64,000 bases of DNA, from assembly GCA_009760855.2 (NCBI GenBank), contig WPIO01000013.1, forward strand, positions 4,142,501 to 4,206,500. The letters run 5' to 3'. Below the pieces are notes generated by a model. That model was not told the DNA's origin, searched no databases, and was given only the letters and a program-made list of their open reading frames with translations. The position numbers and the translations under genes are program-made. Below, one piece after another: positions 10,329 to 20,625 of this stretch (within the stretch, counting starts at the first letter, position 1; the number at the start of each line of letters is the position of its first letter). This stretch comes from Cristatella mucedo (taxonomy: Eukaryota > Bryozoa > Phylactolaemata > Cristatellidae).

Positions 10329-12406
10329 TCACAAGTACAGGCTGGCCGCAAACACGATGTCTCGCTTGATCTTGGCTATGCCGTCGGCGAACTTGTTCTC
10401 CAGCTCAGCGTTGCCGATGGCCTTCGCGGCTTGGCACATCTGCCGAAGCGTCTCCTCGAGCCGACGCATGCAGCGGATGACGCTGCCCTCGAATATGTCA
10501 GTCATCTTGCAGATCTGCGCGAACGACGAGCCGTTCACCCAGGCGGCGACGACGTCCATCATCTGCGGCTTGAACCGCTCGACGTACTCCTGCTCGTCGA
10601 GCTCGAGCTTGGCCTCGGAGCTGACGCGCGCGATCCGCCGCGCCGTGTCCTGCATGAGCCGCAGAGGACCCGACAGCTCCTCGGTGAGCTTGGGCACCTC
10701 GGACGCCTTCTCCTCGAACACGAAGCAGCTGACGAGAGCGCACAGCTGCGCCACCGTCAGCTCGTTGAACGCGCCGGTGAACATCAGCTCGGTGATCAGC
10801 AGCTCGTCGGCGCTGCTAATCTCGCACGCGACGCGCCCCTTGCGCTCGATCACGTCCTGCTGCGTGGCGTAGCCGAGCCGACGCAGCACGCGCTTGCGGC
10901 ACCGCAGCTCGTCCATCTGCAGCAGCGAGCGCTTCCTCTTCAGCTCGGCCTTGACGGCGCGCACCTCGTTGGCGGCGCGCACCTTGGCGTCGTAGAGGGC
11001 GAGCAGCGGCGCCGCCGCCGCGGCGTCCTCGCTCAGCGGATGCGCGTACAGGCGCTGCTCGAGCGCCTCGATCTTGCGCGCCGCCTCGACGAGGCCTCGC
11101 TCCTCGATGCGCATGTCCTCGATCGGGTCGAGCAGCGGCACGCCCTTCGGGAAGCGGCGCTCCACTTCCTGCAGCATCTTCTTCAACTTCTGCCGATTGT
11201 CGGGCGGCCGCAGGTCGTGCGGGATGTACAGGCGCACCGAGCTCACGTGCGTGATCAGGTCGAGCAGGATGGGCACCACCTGCATCTCGCCGCCGCCGGC
11301 GCCGATGGCCGGCTTGACGCTGGCCACGTCGCCGCCGCCGGCGCTCTCTTTGGTCACGTTCAGCACGACGTCGACGATGTACAGCTTGTCGGCCGCCGAC
11401 TCCTCGCTGCCGGCGCCTACCTTGCCCTGGTTGGCCTTCTTCTGGAAGTTGACGACGACGCCCCAGCCGAAGTTGTCGGCGCCGTTGCACACCTTGACCA
11501 GGCGGCCGGGCTGCAGATAGGGCAGCAGGTACTGCGGCTTGCGCACGTACGCCTGTACCTCGCGGGCAAGCGTGTCCAGCTGCTGACGCAGGCGATAGTA
11601 GGCGGCCACCTGGTCCTCGTTGGGCACGACGATGGCGTCGCTGCGAGCCTCCAGCTCACGCAGCTTCTGCTGGAGCTCGGGTATGGCGGCATAGTTCTGG
11701 AACTGGAAGAACGAGCGCTCCAGCATGTACTCTGGATTGATCTCCTCCACGCGAAGCAGGTTCAGCACCATGTTGTACGTCAGGTGAAAGGCGCTGTTGA
11801 GCGCGTCGGCCTTGCCCTTCAGCAGCGACTTGCCGACGGCGGCGCTCATGCTCGTGTCCACCATCAGGATGACGATGCCTCGGTCGTCGAGGCCTCGGCG
11901 ACCGGCGCGGCCGCTCATCTGGATGTACTCGCCCGACGTGATCCAGCGGAAGTCCTTGCCGTCGAACTTGCGCGCGCTCGTGAACAGTACCGTGCGCGCG
12001 GGCATGTTGAGGCCCATCGCGAACGTCTCGGTGGCGAACAGGGCCTTGATGAGACCCTCGGAGAACAGGATCTCGATCGTCTCCTTGAGGATGGGCAGCA
12101 AGCCCGAGTGGTGTATGCCGATGCCCTTGCGCAGCAGCGGCAGCACGTGCTCGACCTGCGGCAGCTTGCGGTCCTCCTCCGACAGGGCGTCGATGGCGTT
12201 CTTGAACACCTCGTCCACGAGCGATTTCTCGTCGTCGCTGTTCAGATCGAGTTTGGCCATCTGCAGTGCGTACGCCTCGCAGTCCTTCTTGCTGAAGCTG
12301 AACACGATCACCGGCGCAAAGTTGCGCTCCATTATCATCTTGACTATCTTGAAGCAGCTCGACTCGCCCTTCATGCCGCCCTTGCGCCCACGCTGCTCGC
12401 CCTTGC
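10329..12406 (-). CDS. MTREX: MTR4 exon 3 (terminal coding exon)
   Basis: This 2,078-nt exon codes residues 344 (split) to 1035. It holds helicase motifs IV-VI, the winged-helix/ratchet region, the arch with KOW domain (about 590-830) and the DSHCT domain. The acceptor is CCGCAG|GCAAGG at 12407/12406 and the stop is TGA at 10331-10329. Third codon positions are strongly G/C, far more than in exons 1 and 2. This bias creates a 783-codon antisense open frame that is an artefact. The stretch around residues 696-716 is Gly/Ala-rich and may be a flexible loop in the arch. Confidence 0.97.
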
Positions 12407-15400
12407 CTGCGGCGGAAGAAAAATGGCGGTGGAGCCGTGTCAGCGTGCCGAGACGAGCGACGTGCCCCGACGTGCAAGCAAGCGACTTCGACTGCCCATT
12501 CTCCCCCCACACACAGTCAGTGGCCCCCTCCCCTCCCCCACACCCCGTCTTGCTCAGAATCCGACTGGCTCGATCGAGTCCCAGCCTCGAAGCCTCCATC
12601 GAAAACGATCGGAAGGCCATACATAATCTGCTGAAGCTTGGGCAAGACCAAGCCATTGGTTATGGGAGGGGGGAGGGCTAGCTACTAGCATCACACGAAT
12701 GTTGGAAAACCTTGCCCTCAATCAAGACATTCGACTGGTTCGTCTGACATCACTTCTGCAACGTCTGCTCATAATTTTAGGCATACTATTCTTAAACGAC
12801 TAGCCCTTAGATACATTTAAAATGCCTAGAAAGAGATTGAGTTCTCTGAGGGCTCTATTTCAAATGTATTACCATTATTATTAACACATTCGCTCTACTT
12901 CCAAGTCGGCCTACATTATGCTAAGAAAAGTCCTCAAAATCAGAGCATGAGAGTCAAACAAGCAAACGTGCTTGTGACATCGCTTCTAAATAACTGCAAT
13001 TCACACTATAGAGGACTTCTGACCCATGCCATTAACAAACTGAAACTGGTGCAAAACTGAGCTGCATGTTAGCTTTAGCATGCTGGTCTACGTGTGATAC
13101 CTACTAGCCGTCGCATGCCTGATATATTGCAGCTCACTAATATAATAATAATAATAATAATAATAATATTAATATGTATTTGATACTAACGCTTGGTTAT
13201 CGATTCTCTTTGCAGCGATTTGCAAAGCACTGAGATCAAGATTTAGTCCACAATTAGGGTACTATAGAAAAGACCTATTATGGTTATTATTGGTATTACT
13301 CGTGAGCAATAACTGGCCAGGCGTTAAACACGATCTGCATGCATTGCTACTCAGGGCGCCAGTACAGCAACGCGATTGATCTCAACTCGAGTTTTGCCCC
13401 CTCTTTCGGCTGCAGCAGAAGTGCGCCTGTGCTCTTGTGAAAAAACACCCTGCCGGTGGGGGTGATGGCACATTTGCATTCCACGAGATAATGCATTTAT
13501 AGGCATGATTTGAGTATTAGCTTGCAGAGCAGTCTTGAAAAGTCTCGCTGGGTAACAAAACCCGGGAGATGATATTATTAAACTAGCTAGAACCGTCAGG
13601 TTGTCCGCATAGAACACTATGCGGACAACCCGGAAAACCAGCCTATTTCGAACACTATCATTTTGACCACTAATTACAGCATAGCTTGGAATAAATAAAG
13701 GCTGCAGTGAAAACAGAACTGACCAAGTACAGATGCCACCAGAATAAACCTTGCAACGGCACCCACCCAAAATGCAATCACTCGATCGGCCGATCAGTAG
13801 CATTACTACAGTGAACAAACGCCACAGAACCTGCTTGCAAAATACCGACTACAGTGGCAATGGCTTGTAGAAGCAACACAGGTAAGCACATCGCTTCTCC
13901 GGACCGTACAAACTTGATTTACGGAGAACCCTCGGCAAAACCTGGTTAGTCACACTTACGTTGTAATTGGCAAAAACAAGCCAAAGCCCTTCCCTCCCTC
14001 ACCATCCCGGAATAGGCCCAGAATTCTGAGGTACCAGCAGGGATGCAGCACGGATTGGTCCAACCCCTTTCCCTGTGCCTTCGCACACCTGCAAACAACG
14101 GCCCTGCATCCTCCAGGGCTGAATGCACATTCAAACATATGTAGTGCATGTACATACGAGCAAGCTAGCTCGCTGGCAGCAATATAAGCACATGCACACC
14201 CCAAACACACAAACTCACTGCATTTTGAATATACAAGGGTGCATTCAACATGCAGTAGCACGGCTGAATGTGCAGTGCATGTGTACAGAGGTGGAGTGCT
14301 TATACAAGCATACCATGAACAAACACACGCACGTGTGCGGACACACACACACACACACACACACAAACATGTTAAACAGTGCTGGCCTTGCATTCTTTTC
14401 CTCGACAAACTTTAAAAGACGACCAACAACTTTGCGATCGATTGCTTGGGATATTGTAAATGCAAAATAGCATGACCACTAAACAATCACAAAAAGCACG
14501 ACAAGGTAAAGCCCAGAACCAGCAACGATAGCTGCAAGCTCTAATCTTGTTACCTGCATCGCCAGCATCCTTTAATACTGACATGGCAGTCGTGAAGTTT
14601 TGTTCACGGAACTCGCCATTTTCGTCAACGACCAGGTGCAATCCATCCCCACCGTGGGGGTATATGTAGTGCTGTAAAGGCGTCGGCCTGTAGTCCGTGT
14701 AAACGACATGGCAAGGCTGATGATGTAGGTGACAGATCCACTCAGCAAATTGCGAGGCATTCGGAATTGTAGCAGACAGGAAAACATAGTGCACGTTATC
14801 TGGTAGTAGGATAATAGTTTCCTCCCAGACGACACCGCGTTCTTTGTCACGCATATAATGGATCTCGTCGAAGATTACCCACGCTACCTCACGCATAACC
14901 TCCGAGCCGCGATACAACATACTTCTTAGAATTTCCGTAGTCATGACCAAACAGCTTGCACTTGGATTAATCGTCACATCTCCAGTCATAAGGCCAACAT
15001 CTTCAAACTCCTCTGAAAGTTCTCGATATTTCTGGTTGCTCAGCGCTTTGATGGGCGAAGTATAGATGACGCGCTGCTTAGCTCGCAGAGACATAGCGAT
15101 AGCATACTCTGCCACGACAGTCTTGCCAGCGGATGTGTGAGCAGAGACGAGCACAGACTGCTCATTCTCTAAGCACAATATAGCTTCCTTCTGGAACGGA
15201 TCGAGGATAAATGGGTACTCCTTGGCGGCAGCCTTGCCATCCACTGAACGGAGCGGCACGTATTCACTGTCTGGCGGAATTGCCACCTCGTGAGTACAAA
15301 GCTGAAGGGTATCGATCTTATGAAGCTGAATTCTTGGTATTTTATCAAGGGTACTACAAAGAAACCATACTTAACTGAATATAAAACTCACGTCAAGAAG

Positions 15401-15763
15401 CTCCCATACAGGCATGCACAGATGCATCCATTAGAATGAAAGAATGCTACTGAACAAACGATATACAAGGTTATACTACGGATGCGTGAAAATTACTTGT
15501 ACCAAATCTTAATTTCGTACACTCGGTACGTACCTTATCTCTTCCGCTACCAGAGATTTAATTTTTTTGGGGTCTTCGAAAGTATCCGCTCCTATTTGTT
15601 CCTTCCTCTTACGGATGATTTCTTCCGTCTTGGATGCCTGAGACTCAACCACATCAGGCTTCCTTTTAGAGTCCTTACGCGTCGGCTTCGACAGTGCAGG
15701 TGGCGGTTGCTGTTTACTGGGCTGGTCGAAAACATCGAACATCTCATCCAGTTCGTCCGCCAT
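10329..15763 (-). CDS. MTREX: MTR4 exosome-associated RNA helicase (complete, 3 coding exons)
   Basis: Join 15763-15534, 15353-14554 and 12406-10329. The spliced CDS is 3,108 nt, giving 1,035 residues; the human protein is about 1,040. In MTR4 this ATP-dependent 3'-5' helicase of the Ski2-like family feeds nuclear RNAs to the exosome (TRAMP, NEXT and PAXT complexes). Seen directly: Walker A AHTSAGKT (148-155), the DEIH box (239-242), SAT (270-272), the motif VI region [10 protein letters not shown] (506-515), an arch/KOW insert (LQPGRLVKV from about 641) and a C-terminal DSHCT region ending AASLYL. The start ATG at 15763 has G at -3 and G at +4, and the product begins [13 protein letters not shown], like the vertebrate N-terminus. 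The GTG six bases upstream is in frame but is not a plausible start. Intron phases agree (2, then 1). No lesion was seen. Confidence 0.97.
12815..13275 (+). mobile_element. Two degraded LINE 3' fragments inside MTR4 intron 2
   Basis: The first is a tail: hairpin text CCTAGAAAGAGATTGAGTTC at about 12826 followed by a TTATTATTA run. The second (about 12890-13275) is a degraded ORF region with the 'AAACTGGTGCAAAACTGAGC' segment and a very diverged tail. Both lie opposite to MTR4 transcription. Confidence 0.75.
13139..13175. repeat. (ATA)n microsatellite
   Basis: About nine ATA units with a small interruption at the end, lying within the LINE-derived part of MTR4 intron 2. Confidence 0.9.
13599..13630. 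repeat. Perfect inverted repeat, 14-bp arms, 4-nt loop
   Basis: GGTTGTCCGCATAG (13599-13612), loop AACA, then the exact reverse complement (13617-13630). It lies in MTR4 intron 2 and would form a stable hairpin in the pre-mRNA. No known element was recognised. Confidence 0.9.
14340..14366. repeat. (CA)n microsatellite
   Basis: About twelve CA units near the 5' part of MTR4 intron 2, just outside exon 2. Confidence 0.92.
14554..15353 (-). CDS. MTREX: MTR4 exon 2
   Basis: An 800-nt exon coding residues 77 (split) to 344 (split). It covers the conserved CTHEVA strand region and RecA domain 1 with the Q-motif-like YPFILDPFQ, Walker [27 protein letters not shown] and SATIPN. The acceptor is TTTCTTTGTAG|TACCC and the donor is GCAG|GTAACA. 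The upstream ATG-like start within it is not used; the frame is open from the acceptor. Confidence 0.97.
15354..15533 (-). other. MTR4 intron 1 (180 bp)
   Basis: A short intron with donor ATAAG|GTACGT and acceptor TTTGTAG. It splits a serine codon (AG|T). Confidence 0.93.
15534..15763 (-). CDS. MTREX: MTR4 exon 1 (first coding exon)
   Basis: Codes residues 1-76 plus two bases. The segment is acidic at its start ([13 protein letters not shown]), then proline- and lysine-rich and probably disordered, as is typical of MTR4 N-termini. It is shorter than the vertebrate N-terminal extension. The 5' UTR lies at higher coordinates; its extent and the transcription start cannot be fixed from sequence. 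Confidence 0.95.
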
Positions 15764-16377
15764 CTCCACGCCGACCGATAGAATAGCTCTTGCACGCCGG
15801 AAGGCGCGTAAAACTGACCGGAACCAGAAACCTGATTTAGATCCTATTTTGGGACTCTTTAGCGTACCAATCGCCTTTAATATAAGATATTATTAAACCA
15901 TTGATAATATTCTATACATTTTTAGCCGTATCATTTTTGCTTCGAGAGAGACAGAGGCCCCCGAGATAGAGGGCGGAGCGTAACGAGGTCATGCTTCCTC
16001 CCTCTGTTGACCACAATGCATCCGTCTGGCAGAGCGTACGTGCAGATGCTGCATAAGCCCGGACCTAGTAGCCACAGATGGTAGACATACGACAATCAAT
16101 TTTATGAATAATTAATTCGTATAATGATTATAATTCGTAATCGGAAACTTTTCTACTTGGCAAGAGGAATGCGCGATACGCGCCTGAGTCTGGATGTAGC
16201 GACCGCTCCACCGTGTGCCTCGGCGAAGCTCTCGATTTCGTGGAGCTTTTCGTTACGCAGCCCTGAAAGTTCACAGTTACACTAATGATGTACAGTTTTA
16301 AATATTACAGAGAACCACAACTTTGTTAGCATATGCGGCTAATTTATATATAAAAAGAAAAAATATATATATATATA
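15764..16377. other. MTR4 5' flank and probable 5' UTR/promoter region
   Basis: The first tens of bases upstream of the ATG on the minus strand are probably 5' UTR. No TATA box or defined initiator can be assigned. AT-rich runs occur at 15880-15930 and 16340-16378. Confidence 0.4.
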
Positions 16378-16505
16378 ATTCATCTGTATAGCGCCCTAAG
16401 AGAACTTGATCTCTATTCAGGCGCTTCACATATGCCTCCGAGCTCGAGCCCACGTCCTCAGCCAAGCCTTGGTCGGGGAGAGCACCTTAACCGCTGGACC
16501 AAACC
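16378..16505 (-). mobile_element. tRNA-headed SINE with LINE-like 3' hairpin tail
   Basis: On the minus strand the element starts with an A-box-like TGGTCCAGCGGTTAAGG (about 16502-16486), then a B-box-like GGGCTCGAGCTC (about 16451-16440). It ends in AAGCGCC...AGAGATCAAGTTCTCTT...GGGCGCT (about 16427-16387), the same hairpin as the 3' ends of the LINEs in this window. It is followed by an AT-rich run. A tRNA head plus a partner LINE's tail is the classic SINE layout. It differs in its head from the more numerous SINE family at 26-36 kb. Confidence 0.75.
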
Positions 16506-17090
16506 AGCTCCAATTAAGCAGCGGCTTCCAAAAACCATCGAAGGAATCTGCCTTAGACGCATCGCGTCCAGCTACTTCGGGATTCTTTGCCTATGAATTC
16601 GCCGTTCTACGCTACGCTTTGACAATCCGCTGACCACGTAGTTTTTAACAAGGAAGACTAGATGCATAAATACGTTAAGGGTGAAATACGACTCTGTGGA
16701 CTCGACAGGACCCAGCTTTAGGTGCGGATTGATAAGCCTGAGTCAAGGCCATGGACGTTCCTTTAGAGCTCGAAGCAAGAGCCATATGCCCGAATCACAC
16801 TCGCACGAGCGCGGTAAGAGCAAACATTTGGTTACGCAGCACTAAGCCGCGCTCAATTTAGGACGTAGGGGGCGCCACCGGTGCCGGGTTGTCGGGCCGT
16901 GCCGGCTAACGCTGCCCTCTTTCTGACACAACATCAAACAAAAGAAAGACGACTGCCTCGCCCCTTACTCATGGGCCGCGCGTTCGCTCAGCCTTCGAAA
17001 AAAACTCTCGCGCAACTCTAATTTCATTTGGTCTTTGTCTTCTTCGTGCGACACATGCCACCCCCGTGGGGGCAATTGCAAGGAGAAAAC
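16506..17090. other. No recognisable feature
   Basis: No supported exon or repeat. Confidence 0.4.
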
Positions 17091-17545
17091 TTCCGAGCAC
17101 TTAGCTCGAATTGCGCTGGTGGGATGCTGCAGTCCATCTCATTGTCAATCTCACAGAGTCGCAATACTGCGAATTTATGCGATCACCTCAGGAATGCTGA
17201 GTTATGTCGATTCCCTCTGCTAGTCCAGCTCCATCTCTCGACAGCATTTGAAATTATTGATGCAAGTCATTCTTGAACGCTTATCCTCTCGCAAAAGCAT
17301 CATTGGAACTTCGCGGCAATGGTTTAGGTACTGTCTCAGTGGAAGATTTCAGAATTTCAGCACGTAGATTTCAGCGGCCAACGGGCACCAGAGCCATATA
17401 AATTATGAGGTACTGCCCAAGTTCTATGTTCACGCCTTGTAACAACGTAGGATTTTCATTTTGCTGATGTAATCGCCAATTACAATGTATGCTTTCGTTT
17501 TTACCCAGGTGAATAGGTCATTACCACATGCACAAAGTAAGTAGC
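17091..17545 (+). mobile_element. Highly decayed LINE reverse-transcriptase fragment
   Basis: Nucleotide similarity to the RT core at 24900-25200 remains visible: 'CTCAGGAATGCTGAGTTATG', 'CTGCTAGTCCAGCTCCATCT', 'ACAGCATTTGAAATTATTGA' (the LDLSAAFDTI region) and 'GGCAATGGTTTAGGTACTGT'. Frames are destroyed. Confidence 0.65.
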
Positions 17546-18385
17546 ATGGTATAGATGGCCGCATCAGTTCTACTGACTACTGTCCGGCTACTTTAATCAG
17601 CACGATATCTTGAAATTTCGGATGTACTTGCGTGAGGGTGTCATAGAAAAGTTAGTCTTTTCACGTGTGACATTGGTTCAAGACTTGAGTGACTCTTGGT
17701 TCTAGCAGGTCATCCAGCCTGTTCCGTAAGGCACTGGCAGACGGCGCACAACTGGGCAGCAGAGGGCTTGTCTGTCGTTAACGTCGCAACATTCCGCCAC
17801 TTCAGTATATTATATCTGCAGTTGCTGTCACTAAGCGACTCATCGGGTTCAATGGCACGATAGTTGCTTTCATTTCCCCTCATCCTCTTCCTCCAGCCTT
17901 GACCTTTCTGCATTACCTTTTCCTCCGTTTTCCTCTTACACCACTCGCTCCACTGACCGGTCGTTTGGCCGAGCCTCTGACTGAGAGCTAGAATTCGTTG
18001 AAGACTAGTCTTGCTAGTCCCGGTGAAAAACCTAAAAACACGGAAATCGCAACCGACCGACGTCTCAACATATCGTGTCAAGGTGACATTTAAGGCACAA
18101 CTAAAAACCCACCTTTTCTCATACCATTATGCCTCATCCGTGTGAGTAATCTTTTGATTACTTACAACGTGCATGACATTGAGCAAGACGTTATCACTAA
18201 TCGGTTGATATGCTTCCCAGCCGCGTCGAGTTACAGTTGACTGTCATTGTTATCATCAAATTATCAGTCCTGCCAAGCGTAGCAGAGGGCACACCCCAAA
18301 CAGAGTGAGTCGGCTGAGGGAGGTCGTAGCTCGGCCTACCCTCCCGGGCAGGCCGAAGCCTCTTTGAGGTGCCCTCTGGACCGCT
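17546..18385. other. No clear gene; possible LINE fragment at 18020-18180
   Basis: The 18060-18130 part reads like the LINE segment before the 3' UTR (GACATTTAAGGCACAACTAAAAACCCACC-type text) but is too diverged to be certain. The rest has no recognisable content. Confidence 0.35.
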
Positions 18386-18505
<120 letters not shown>

Positions 18506-18930
18506 GCTCTTGATAAGCACCCTCAGAGAACTCAATCTCTTTCTAGGCGCTTTACATTTGCTGCAAAGGGAAACGCAATTGAATGGTGAGTAATATCATG
18601 CTTGGTAAACAACATGAATAACATGGTTAGGGGTGACATGTAAAGGGTCACCATGCAAATGTGGTTAGTGGCAGCATGCACAGTGTCAGCACGCACAAGC
18701 ACATGAAGGACGAATCGCAGAGACCCACTAAATGCTGTCCTAAATAGGTGTGTTTTATTTTTTTTAATGTGGTCATGTCGGTGGATGTTCTGACGTAAGT
18801 CGGAAGGGAGTTCCAGGCTTTGGGAGCATACGAACTAAATGCACGGTCTCCTAAGGATTTGAGGTTTGCACGAGGTATTGATAGACTGTTGGATTCCGAA
18901 AAGCGGGTGGTACGATGCTTGGCCCACATA
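18506..18930 (-). mobile_element. L2/CR1-type LINE 3' end, antisense
   Basis: The minus strand reads HRTTRFSESNSLSIPRANLK... KAWNSLP... in a 93-codon frame, which is the C-terminus of the LINE ORF. A 3' UTR and the hairpin tail follow (18511-18553, reverse). It is 5' truncated at about 18930 next to AT-rich DNA. This is one of the better-preserved copies. Confidence 0.93.
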
Positions 18931-19009
18931 TATATATGTAGTTATATAATTGTATTAAATATATATTATTTTTTACAGAATTATATTAAATTTATTCTTT
19001 ATATTTAAT

Positions 19010-19265
19010 TTATGTAGCGTCCTAAGAGAACGTACTGTAGAAGCATTTTATAATGTGAGCCGCTTGTCCAGGAGAGGAGCCAGGGAGTAAAGAAACAGTT
19101 GCCCCCCCTACAGAGGGTCAGTGACCTGGACCGCCTCCATTCTTACGCCCCGAGCGTCACCAAGGACGAAATTATATCTCGACTCCACTCGATTCAACGC
19201 GAACTCGCAACCGCCGAGTTCGCGTTGAATAAACGCCCACGATTTTGAGCTACAGTGTTCCATTA
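19010..19265. repeat. Interspersed repeat with a perfect 16-bp-arm hairpin
   Basis: Starts with a diverged 'TAGCGTCCTAAGAGAACG' tail-like text. It then carries 'CAGTGACCTGGACC...' and 'GCAACCGCCGAG', which recur at 30340-30500. ATTCAACGCGAACTCG (19192-19207) and its exact reverse complement (19215-19230) flank a 7-nt loop. The family is not recognised. Confidence 0.6.
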
Positions 19266-19414
19266 ATTGCGGGTCTAGCACCGCCTATATGAAAAATATT
19301 GTGGATCTTTCCACTTCATAGCAATTTGGCAGGTGTTCCGCCCTCAGATGAATGTTTTGGCTCGTGACATACCGTCTCGATTTCTGCAACTCCCACATAT
19401 ATATATATATATAC

Positions 19415-19612
19415 TAGTTATGGGCAAACCCAGTGTGATCCAGAGATTGGAAAGGCTGACTCTCAAAATTGGCTCTGCCAGCATATCTCCAGTTGAATCA
19501 ACTCGAAATCTAGGTGTCATATTCCAAAGCGACCTCTCGTTAGACGACCATATCAGCTCCACAGTCAAATCCGCCTATTTTCAGCTTCATAACATTGCTA
19601 GCCGTGTGCTCT
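19415..19612 (+). mobile_element. LINE ORF fragment
   Basis: An open frame reads GKPSVIQRLERLTLKIGSAS... RNLGVIFQSDLSLDDHISST..., matching 28265-28888. It stops abruptly at about 19612 after 'CTTCATAACATTGCTAG', so it is truncated at both ends. A TATATA run precedes it. Confidence 0.9.
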
Positions 19613-20384
19613 AAGTCACGTGCTCCGAGCCACGTGCTCCAAGCCACGTGGTCCGAGGCTCTAGTTTCACCCGTATTTCGTCACGCAGCTGAGTGTGTTC
19701 TCGAACCCATTTCATGCACCGTTGTGTACAAAAAATAAAATTCCGTAACGCTAGGAGCGTTTGTAACGCACGAAACTCAAGAAAAAATGAATCCGCTAGC
19801 GAGGGAGCAAATTGAGAAATAGGCAGGGAAATGTGCTGTTGAAATCAAACGACTTTTACTTGCATCTGGAGCTTTTCTGCACAAAAAAGAATACTACTAA
19901 AAGCAAGGCCGTCTGCTAGAAAAACACGTGGCATCTTTGTTCTCGTGACTAAGCTGACAGAGAAAAGATTTCGTGTGGTATACAGCATACCTTCTTAATC
20001 GGTTTTTGAAAGCCAATTATTCAATAATTGTCCAGTCCTTTTATTCTTTAACTTTTTGGCTAATCGCTAATTCATGGGGCTCCTCTGTACCAACCCTCTC
20101 TACCTTTCATTAAGTAATGAAAACAGCCAAAATTTCTCTTTTTTTATAACTATCTTACACAAATTTGTAATTGAAGGTTAGAACTAAGTTCACTGAAATT
20201 TTAGGTAGGATAAAGTGATGGAAAAATCTCAGATCATTCAAAATTGATGAGGAATGAGATTTAATCATCCGGCTTTCCTACGCTCCTTGTTCAAAGGTTT
20301 TGGGTTTAGCTCTTCAAGTCGACCGAATAAATTACCTTCTCTTTTCTTTCCTGCAGGAACTTAGTAGAGCAAGGGGGCTGTCAT
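19613..20384. other. No recognisable feature
   Basis: Begins with three near-repeats of CACGTGCTCCRAGCCACGTG (about 19617-19650). The rest is AT-rich with no supported gene. Confidence 0.4.
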
Positions 20385-20625
20385 TAATCGCATTTGCATT
20401 TTCCAATAAGAAAGATCTTGTAATGTAATGTATCTCCGTCTGTAATTCCACAAAGCCATAAGGATTAAGTGAGTGATACGCAGGGGAGGTTTGTATAGCG
20501 CACTCACAGTCTAAGCGGCTTTCGGTACGCACTCGGTAGCCAACAGACTTCGTCTCACGCAACAAAGAGACAGTGAGAAGTATGGCAGAGTCAGGAGAGC
20601 CGTTCTTGATTAATAATAGAAGCAT
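20385..20625 (-). mobile_element. Unclassified repeat family R1, copy 1
   Basis: Clearly homologous to 43045-43255 on the same strand and to 31790-31880 and 32500-32620 on the opposite strand. On the minus strand it reads CTCCTGACTCTGCCATACTT... GTTGGCTACCGAGTGCGTAC... and ends in short ACATT repeats, which suggests a retroposon with a short-repeat tail. A frame of 97 codons is open but is not conserved among the copies. Confidence 0.7.

Larger units (their letters stand above)
12407..14553 (-). other. MTR4 intron 2 (2,147 bp)
   Basis: Bounded by donor GTAACA (14553) and acceptor CTTCCGCCGCAG (12407). It contains LINE fragments (12800-13275), an (ATA)n run, a 14-bp-arm hairpin (13599-13630) and a (CA)n run. 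A 155-codon open frame within it (13351-13818, minus) has no family resemblance. Confidence 0.93.

Noticed and set aside
10816-12510. Other-frame ORFs (224 and 284 codons) over MTR4 exon 3
   Set aside because: Shadows of the same GC-biased exon; the Arg-rich text is typical of shifted frames.
10275-12626. 783-codon open frame on the plus strand
   Set aside because: It is the antisense of MTR4 exon 3. Strong G/C at third positions removes stop codons on the other strand. It has no recognisable domain and a Leu/Ala/His/Arg-rich composition.
13351-13818. 155-codon minus-strand ORF
   Set aside because: Lies in MTR4 intron 2, has no family resemblance, and contains a hairpin and repeat relics.
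15764-15769. GTG start six bases upstream of the MTR4 ATG
   Set aside because: Eukaryotic initiation at GTG is unlikely when a well-contexted ATG follows at 15763, and homologues begin MAD-like.
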